Origin: a virus
Virus record (IMG/VR): IMGVR_UViG_3300048588_000091
Coordinates: 1-36,783 of that record
Length of the DNA: 36,783 bases
Reading direction: 5' to 3' (one strand)
The position numbers and the translations under genes are program-made. Of the stretch, positions 32,008-36,783 are shown one piece after another (within the stretch, counting starts at the first letter, position 1; each line of letters begins with the position of its first letter). Under the pieces are notes generated by a model. That model saw nothing but the letters and a program-made list of their open reading frames with translations, searched no databases and was not told the DNA's origin.

Positions 32008-32513
32008 GGCTGGGTTCCAACATCGCCCAACAACTCGCGGCTGCGGTAGCCCCCAGCAATTCCGAGCTTCACCCGGCGCTTGTATTCGCGCCAGTATTTC
32101 GCTCGGGGATGGGTGCTGGTGATACGTCGGCCAATGCAGGCCGTGGCTCTATCCTCTTTGTTAATTGCCACGCTTCCCTTCCCTCGCCGGGTCACCCCAG
32201 ACAACCTGGTTGGCGCGTAGACACCGAAGGCGACCTTGGTCAGAAGCCCACGGCGGCGCAGGTTGAGGATGATTTTATGGGCCTGTTTCTCGCAGCAGGA
32301 CACGACCACAGAGGCCTCACGTGGACGGATCCGGCCCCAATCCCTGGCTGCGGAGAGGACCCTGGCAGCAGATGGATGCAGATCGCTTAGGATGGGATCT
32401 ACCGTCTGCTCCGTTGCCACCTGGCGCAGGACCGAGGCTATGGCCTGATCCCGAGGTTTCCCCTGGTCGATCAGGGCGCAGGCGAGGCGGGTCAGTTCGG
32501 TGATGCGGCTCAT
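32004..32513 (-). CDS. Winged-helix-like small DNA-binding protein
   Basis: A 169-residue protein. Residues 83-115 (REASVVVSCCEKQAHKIILN, then LRRRGLLTKVAFGVYAPT) look like the recognition helix and wing of a winged helix. The C-terminal part is basic (RAKYWREYKRRVKLGIAGG). ATG 32513 is chosen over the longer frame because it has a strong AGGAGG site and overlaps the previous stop (ATGA). Next to a replication-initiator-like gene, it may be a replication accessory or a regulator; no specific family is recognised. Confidence 0.6.
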   Translation of the reverse strand: MSRITELTRLACALIDQGKPRDQAIASVLRQVATEQTVDPILSDLHPSAARVLSAARDWGRIRPREASVVVSCCEKQAHKIILNLRRRGLLTKVAFGVYAPTRLSGVTRRGKGSVAINKEDRATACIGRRITSTHPRAKYWREYKRRVKLGIAGGYRSRELLGDVGTQP

Positions 32514-33388
32514 GGCGTCGCCTCCTGGGCTTGCTGTGGTGCCAGGAAGGCCTTGAGCGCGGCCTTGGCGGGTTCCAGGTTGCCAGCCAGGGCGTTTCGC
32601 ATCGCCCGGAATCCACTGGGCTCCCTGATCGGCTGCTTGCGGCAGTAGGCCAAGTACAGGATTGCGGCCATCTCGTAGAGCGTTAGGCCGTCCACCTCGC
32701 GAGACCATTCCGCACCCCGCTGGCCCTCCTGGTTGCATCGGAATGCTCGGAAGATCAGCGTTGGGTCGTCAGACCTGCCAGCTGTGCGGATCTCGTCTGG
32801 ATCGATTGCTGAGAATCGCCGCCGTGCGCCGGGTGCGGGACTACTCGGCGGCGGCGACGTAGGAGCCGCATTCTCTTTCCCCTTCCCATTCATATTCCCA
32901 TTCCCCTTCACGCGCACCAAGTCCGCACCTTGCTGCGGGATTCCCGCACGTGGCTGCGGACTTTCCGCAGACGTGGAACCATCGGCGTCTTCACCCGATG
33001 CGGACCTATCTGCGTTAGTGCCTGTTTTCTCTGTGGTTACAACATCATCCACGTCAACCTCTTCGACCCACCCGATGGCAATGAGTCGCGGCAAGGCCTC
33101 ATCAAAAGCCTTGGCCGACCCCCTTGTCATGCGGGCGATGTCTTTGGTTGACATCGCTCGTCCAGAATCTGTGACCATGGAACCGCGCTTGGGCATCCGT
33201 GATGCCGCAGCAAGCAGCAGGCACCACGCACCGTAGTGCGACATTCCCGCAGGGTGGTCCATTAGCTCCATGAAGCCGACGCCATCGAACTTATTGGGGA
33301 GCGGCAACCACTCTGGGCGTTTCAACTCGCGGCTGCGGTTGTTCTCGTAGTGATCATCCCAATTGCGGATGCGCAAGGCTTTGGTCAT
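32510..33388 (-). CDS. Replication-initiator-like protein (wHTH, phage)
   Basis: A 292-residue protein. The N-terminus, RIRNWDDHYENNRSRELKR then LPNKFDGVGFMELMDHPAG, is a recurrent start of phage replication initiators or replisome organisers. The region KDIARMTRGSAKAFDEALPR (about 90-115) looks like a winged helix. A disordered Gly/Asn/Pro-rich linker follows (about 130-190), then a helical C-terminal domain (about 200-280). ATG 33388 overlaps the previous stop (ATGA); the longer frame to 33412 is not needed. No helicase, primase or polymerase is visible, so it probably recruits host replication proteins. Confidence 0.65.
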   Translation of the reverse strand: MTKALRIRNWDDHYENNRSRELKRPEWLPLPNKFDGVGFMELMDHPAGMSHYGAWCLLLAAASRMPKRGSMVTDSGRAMSTKDIARMTRGSAKAFDEALPRLIAIGWVEEVDVDDVVTTEKTGTNADRSASGEDADGSTSAESPQPRAGIPQQGADLVRVKGNGNMNGKGKENAAPTSPPPSSPAPGARRRFSAIDPDEIRTAGRSDDPTLIFRAFRCNQEGQRGAEWSREVDGLTLYEMAAILYLAYCRKQPIREPSGFRAMRNALAGNLEPAKAALKAFLAPQQAQEATP

Positions 33389-33897
33389 CTGGTCACCTTC
33401 ACCTGATTCCAAAAATACGGGGTCAGCGCCAGGGCCCTGGCCCGCTCAATCGTCAGCGGCTTCCCATTCATCAGCCCAGGGATCGGCCAGCGCAGGACGG
33501 CAGCGCCACCATCCCAGCACCAGACCACTAGGGATAAGCCACCGGCAGCGACGTAGCGATCGAGGGCGCGGATCTGGTGGTCCTGGCCACTGCCGCGATC
33601 CGTCTTCCGGAAGTCGGCCAAGGACAACGTGGCGTCACCCCTGGTGCCATCGGGGCGCAGGGGTCCGGTGGTTTTTTTAACCTCCACGCGGACCCCGGTG
33701 CCATACCCAGGGATCAGAGCGTAGATGTCCCCGCTGACCTTCTTGGCGTAGAGGGTCTTGCCCCGGATCACACGGGTGGGGGTGGCGATCTCTTCGACCT
33801 CGACCAGGCCGAGGTGGCGCAGGAGGGTCGCGGCGACCAGTTGGCCGGCGCGGCCACGGCGTTGGTTCTGGCGACCACGGAGAGAGGCGGTGGTCAT
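33385..33897 (-). CDS. PD-(D/E)XK-type nuclease, resolvase-like
   Basis: A 170-residue protein. The motif GDIYALIPGYGTGVRVEVKK carries D57, E72 and K74, which match the D...ExK core of PD-(D/E)XK nucleases. An N-terminal helix (RGRAGQLVAATLLRHLG) precedes it, and basic residues are frequent. The size and early-operon place fit a Holliday-junction-resolvase or replication nuclease of phages. ATG 33897 overlaps the previous stop (ATGA); the frame open to 33957 adds 20 unlikely residues. Confidence 0.68.
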   Translation of the reverse strand: MTTASLRGRQNQRRGRAGQLVAATLLRHLGLVEVEEIATPTRVIRGKTLYAKKVSGDIYALIPGYGTGVRVEVKKTTGPLRPDGTRGDATLSLADFRKTDRGSGQDHQIRALDRYVAAGGLSLVVWCWDGGAAVLRWPIPGLMNGKPLTIERARALALTPYFWNQVKVTR

Positions 33898-35399
33898 GCT
33901 GCCACCGCCTTGCGCGGCAAGTTCGCCGCCACGATGGCAGCCGCGACCGGTGGACACACGCTGTTGCCGATCCTGGCGATCTGCTGCGACTTGGTCCCGG
34001 TCAGGATGTAGTCATCCGGAAACCCCTGGGCGCGGGCGAGTTCGCGCGGGCTGAGCATCCGCATGCCGATATCGACCAGGGCGTAATCGGTGCCGTCGAT
34101 GGTGACGGTCACTAGGCCATGCCTGGCACGGGTCACGATGGTCGCCATGGGTTCTGTCAGTGCCTGATCCTGGGAGCCCTGGCTGTAATATTGGACCAGG
34201 AAGGCGGCGACGACAGCGAAGCGTTCAGTGGTCAGCACCGTGGACACCGGCACATCTAAGGCCTGATCGCCACCACCGTGCCGAGCACCGATCTGAATCA
34301 GGCTCCCCGATATCACAGCCTTGGTGTCGGTGCTGGTGATCGTGTGTAGTGGTTCGCTGAGCGGCTGCCCGGTCGCGCCGCCGTTGTGCTTGGCGAGAAA
34401 GGCAGCGACCAGCGCATGATGATTGCCCTGGGCCGTGACCGTAGTCAGCGGTTCGTTGGCGCTATTCCATTGCTTGTCACCATGGCCCATGCGAACGACG
34501 ACGGGCGACACCAGCGCCTGTTCGCCGCGGTGAGCCGTGGTGATCGTCGCCATCGGCTCATCGAGGGACCTGCCCCGGAAATGGTCGGTGCCGTGCGTGA
34601 TCGGCATGATGAACGGCTTGCCCTGGAGCACGTACCGGGCGATGCCGCGAGCGATGCGGCGGCACGTCGCCGGCGCGAGGGGTTTCTTGCGCTCAAATAT
34701 CGACGGGCATGGGATCGACCAATCGATGCACCCGGCCGCCGTGCGCCACGGCTCTGGCTTCCCGAGTTTGGTGTGTGATGGCTCTGGCCAGGTAATCGCT
34801 TCGCCGTCGCAGCGTGCGACCAGGAACAGACGCTTGCGGGTGGTCGGTGCGCCCTGGTCGGCACAGATGATCGTCCGCCACTCGACGGTGTAACCGTACT
34901 TCTTCCATTCCCGAATGAAGGCGCGGAAGTGTTCGCCGGCGCGGGCCTTGATGGGTTTGTTGTCGCGGTCGAGCGGGCCAGCCGTGACGAACTCGGGGAC
35001 GTTTTCCAACACGACGATGCGCGGCTTGGTGAACTTCGCCCAGCGCAGGCCGATCCAGCACAGAGCGCGCAGGCTAGCCGAGACTGGCGCAGCTCCACGC
35101 GCGCGGCTGAAGTGACGGCAGTCTGGGGAAAGCCACAGCAGGCCCACGCGCTGGTCGCCCACGAGAACAGTCGGGTGGACCTCGCGGTGGAAGACGCTCT
35201 GGCAGTAATGCCGGGTCGCCGGGTGGTTCTGCTCGTGCATCTGGATCGCGTGCGGGTCGTGGTTGATCGCGATGTCTGGTGGTCGGCCAGTGGCCATCTC
35301 GATGCCGTGCGATGCGCCGCCGCCGCCGGCGAAGAGGTCAACGATCAGTTCACCGACGAGGATACCGCCGATGCCGGGGATGCAGGTTTGGCGGATCAT
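33894..35399 (-). CDS. C5 cytosine DNA methyltransferase with repeated target domain
   Basis: A 501-residue enzyme that would methylate cytosine at C5 in a specific sequence, probably to protect phage DNA from restriction. Motif I is FAGGGG (23-28). The catalytic motif is SPDCRHFS with C94, a variant of the usual PPC. ENV (132-134) and TTRKRLFL (186-193) follow, and the C-terminal motifs are ARAQGFP and IGNSVCPP. Residues about 278-432 hold five repeats of about 34 residues, each with (D/E)(E/V)P-x-x-T(V/I). ATG 35399 overlaps the previous stop (ATGA); the frame further upstream is the previous gene's shadow. No restriction enzyme was seen. Confidence 0.85.
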   Translation of the reverse strand: MIRQTCIPGIGGILVGELIVDLFAGGGGASHGIEMATGRPPDIAINHDPHAIQMHEQNHPATRHYCQSVFHREVHPTVLVGDQRVGLLWLSPDCRHFSRARGAAPVSASLRALCWIGLRWAKFTKPRIVVLENVPEFVTAGPLDRDNKPIKARAGEHFRAFIREWKKYGYTVEWRTIICADQGAPTTRKRLFLVARCDGEAITWPEPSHTKLGKPEPWRTAAGCIDWSIPCPSIFERKKPLAPATCRRIARGIARYVLQGKPFIMPITHGTDHFRGRSLDEPMATITTAHRGEQALVSPVVVRMGHGDKQWNSANEPLTTVTAQGNHHALVAAFLAKHNGGATGQPLSEPLHTITSTDTKAVISGSLIQIGARHGGGDQALDVPVSTVLTTERFAVVAAFLVQYYSQGSQDQALTEPMATIVTRARHGLVTVTIDGTDYALVDIGMRMLSPRELARAQGFPDDYILTGTKSQQIARIGNSVCPPVAAAIVAANLPRKAVAA

Positions 35400-36055
35400 G
35401 CCTTCCCCTTCCGGTGCTGATCCGCACACGGACACGATGTGAAATGGGACGTGCCATCCAGATTGACCGGCATCCGCTTCCCCGATTGCGTCACAATCCA
35501 CCGAATACCATCGCGACACGATGAGCACGTGGCCATGGGAGTGCCGGGGGGAATCAGGAAGACCTGCGGCGCACGCTGCGGCAGGGCCATGCCGTGCTTG
35601 TCGCAGACCTCTTGGGCGTGGTGCTCGCACAGGAAGCGATGGACCAGGGTTTCCGGCGTGCCGGTGGCTGACACCAGCAGGGCGGTGCCGAGGTGCGTAG
35701 CGGGTTTGCCACATGCGACATCCTGGCCGTGCTTGCAAGTGCGGTCAGCATCGGGCAGTCGGTAGATGGTGCGCTTCCAGGTGCCCTGCGGTTTCGGCGC
35801 GACCATCCACACCGTGGCGGCTCGGCCACTGGATCCCTTGCGCGTGAACTTGGCGTCCACGACCAGGCCGCGCTCCACCAGCTTGATGCGCCGAGGACGG
35901 TAGGTGTTGCCTTCCATCTCCAGCAATTCCTGGCCCTCTTCGTCGGTCAGCCCATCGGGGCAGCGACGGAGGATGTCCAGGACCTCGGCTTCCAGGCGCG
36001 GAAGATCCGGGGTGATGGCGGTGAGGGCATCGCGGCTGGTGGTGGAGGCGGTCAT
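35396..36055 (-). CDS. Winged-helix and zinc-binding-like protein
   Basis: A 219-residue protein. Residues about 20-85 have the pattern of a winged helix (LTDEEGQELLEMEGN, YRPRRIKLVERGLV). Cysteine and histidine clusters follow: C107, H109, C115; C143, H145, H146, C151; and a C-terminal C177-x-x-C180 with H204, C208 and C210. The last resembles a zinc ribbon (MATCSSCRDGIRW, HFTSCPC). The function is unknown; it may bind DNA in early infection. ATG 36055 overlaps the upstream stop (ATGA). Confidence 0.65.
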   Translation of the reverse strand: MTASTTSRDALTAITPDLPRLEAEVLDILRRCPDGLTDEEGQELLEMEGNTYRPRRIKLVERGLVVDAKFTRKGSSGRAATVWMVAPKPQGTWKRTIYRLPDADRTCKHGQDVACGKPATHLGTALLVSATGTPETLVHRFLCEHHAQEVCDKHGMALPQRAPQVFLIPPGTPMATCSSCRDGIRWIVTQSGKRMPVNLDGTSHFTSCPCADQHRKGKA

Positions 36056-36783
36056 TTAGCTACCACCCCAAAGAACGCGGCCAGCCGATCATGCCCATAT
36101 CGGCCCTGCGTCATCTTCACCATGTCGCGCACAGTCACGTCAGCCTTTGCTGCACCGGTCGATTCAACAAAATGACGCACACCTGCGGCGCAAGCGCCCG
36201 TGATTGAGCGATAACAGGCCACTGCATCACCAAAGGATAGTGTGCTATCCAGCGTCAGGCTCTTGTATTGATCGGTGTCGCGGTTGGTGACTTTGTAGAC
36301 CAACGATTCCCGCGCCTCATCAAGCGTTTCACCGTGGGACCAATTCGTCCCATCAGTGACCAAGTATGAGGTCTGGTGCTTGCCGACGATCTGCACGCGA
36401 AACACAGGCCCGTGCTCATTGATCACTTTGGCTAGGATGCCATCGGCCAAGATGTGCTCCTTCCACCGGAAAGAAATCACACCGGGGCGGCGAACATTCG
36501 GGCGGCGCGAACGCTCGACGCTGCGCAGGTAGAGGTAGCCCCCGACCGTGGGATTGAAGCCGTCCGGGATCGCGGTGACGCTGCTCAGGTCGAGGTAGCC
36601 ACCGACCGTGGGATTAAAGCCGTCCGGGATCGCGGTGACGCTACTCAGGTAGAGGTCGCCCCCGACCGTGGGATTGAAGCCGTCCGGGATCGCGGTGACG
36701 CTACTCAGGTAGAGGTAGCCCCCGACCGTGGGATTGAAGCCGTCCGGGATCGCGGTGACGCTGCGCAGGTCGAGGTCGCCAGG
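36052..36783 (-). CDS. LRR-like repeat protein with conserved C-terminal domain (cut at window edge)
   Basis: The minus-strand frame stays open from 36783 to the stop at 36052 (243 residues shown). The first part consists of 20-residue repeats with the core SVTAIPDGFNPTVGG and YLYL or DLDL, which resemble leucine-rich or similar solenoid repeats of phage and bacterial proteins. The C-terminal 140 residues (from about WKEHILADGILAKVI) resemble a domain often found with such repeats, with YLVTDGTNWSHGETLDEA and CYRSITGAC. The GTG at 36480 is within the protein and not the start. The true start is probably ATG 141 across the window join. Confidence 0.8.
   Translation of the reverse strand, partial: PGDLDLRSVTAIPDGFNPTVGGYLYLSSVTAIPDGFNPTVGGDLYLSSVTAIPDGFNPTVGGYLDLSSVTAIPDGFNPTVGGYLYLRSVERSRRPNVRRPGVISFRWKEHILADGILAKVINEHGPVFRVQIVGKHQTSYLVTDGTNWSHGETLDEARESLVYKVTNRDTDQYKSLTLDSTLSFGDAVACYRSITGACAAGVRHFVESTGAAKADVTVRDMVKMTQGRYGHDRLAAFFGVVAK
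36521..36783 (-). repeat. 60-base tandem coding repeat
   Basis: Units of exactly 60 bases run 36521-36580, 36581-36640, 36641-36700 and 36701-36760, with a partial unit to 36783. They differ at a handful of positions only, mostly in the codons for tyrosine or aspartate and arginine or serine. They encode the 20-residue repeats of the gene at 36052. There are no spacers and the period is in frame, so this is a coding repeat. Near-identity suggests recent expansion or gene conversion. Confidence 0.92.

Noticed and set aside
33388-35738. Longer N-termini for the replication, nuclease and methyltransferase genes
   Set aside because: The extra parts overlap the neighbouring genes, have no family resemblance, and the ATGA overlaps give consistent shorter starts.
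36052-36480. Separate 142-residue gene starting at GTG 36480
   Set aside because: The frame is open upstream to the window edge and encodes the solenoid repeats, so GTG 36480 is internal.
36521-36783. CRISPR-like regular repeats
   Set aside because: The units are contiguous 60-base copies without spacers and are in frame in a long coding region, so they are protein repeats.
1-36783. tRNA genes, integrase and attachment sites
   Set aside because: No cloverleaf, recombinase motif or direct-repeat attachment pair was recognised; by eye only, so weak sites could be missed.

Overview
The window looks like an almost complete, perhaps complete, genome of a short-tailed (podovirus-type) dsDNA bacteriophage. 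By eye the G+C content is a little above 60%. The terminase subunits, a T7-type head-tail connector (portal), a Bordetella phage BPP-1-like head block (Bbp19-, scaffold-, Bbp17- and Bbp16-like in that order), gp11/gp12-like tail tube proteins and three internal virion proteins all point to this. No host gene, tRNA, rRNA, integrase, transposon or CRISPR array was seen. The sequence does not identify the host. Many genes have ordinary AGGAG-type ribosome binding sites, but five appear to be leaderless.

Layout. (1) Positions 142-406 are a divergent control region. It has a sigma70-like leftward promoter (TTGACA, 16 bases, TATCCT) and, on the other side, the start of the rightward late genes. (2) Positions 407-6602, plus strand: terminase small and large subunits, a fused 2-oxoglutarate oxygenase/GNAT protein, two small proteins, the portal and two small proteins. 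(3) 6646-11681: two large beta-rich, spike-like or decoration-like proteins and small partners, inserted between portal and scaffold. (4) 11678-14473: Bbp19-like protein, scaffold, major capsid protein, cement protein and a coiled-coil protein. (5) 14550-27891: tail adaptor, tail nozzle, and internal virion proteins of 152, 584 and 2597 residues. The last is a giant polyvalent protein with an ADP-ribosyltransferase-like region and an HESGH metallopeptidase-like region. (6) 27966-30214: an Asp-box beta-propeller protein and two membrane proteins that may be lysis proteins. (7) 30240-30608: a small HTH regulator. (8) 30469-36783, minus strand: an early operon of ten genes joined by nine exact 4-base overlaps. 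It encodes an LRR-like repeat protein, a zinc/wHTH protein, a C5 DNA methyltransferase, a PD-(D/E)XK-type nuclease, a replication-initiator-like protein, a DNA-binding-like protein, three small unknown proteins including a lipoprotein, and a MerR regulator.

Both window ends cut a minus-strand gene. Joining 36783 to 1 gives one continuous reading frame from an SD-preceded ATG at 141, through the 60-base repeats, to the stop at 36052. The simplest reading is a circular (or circularly permuted) genome of about 36.8 kb opened inside a tandem repeat. The whole early operon would then be driven by the leftward promoter at 220-247.

The most unusual feature is a set of five rightward start sites (407, 2447, 12000, 27966, 30240). 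Each has TAG(G/C)CT or TAGGGT 6-8 bases before the ATG and no Shine-Dalgarno sequence, and each shares one of two further boxes 41-48 bases upstream. This suggests a phage-specific regulon of leaderless promoters. Functions below come from motif reading and family knowledge; no database search was run.
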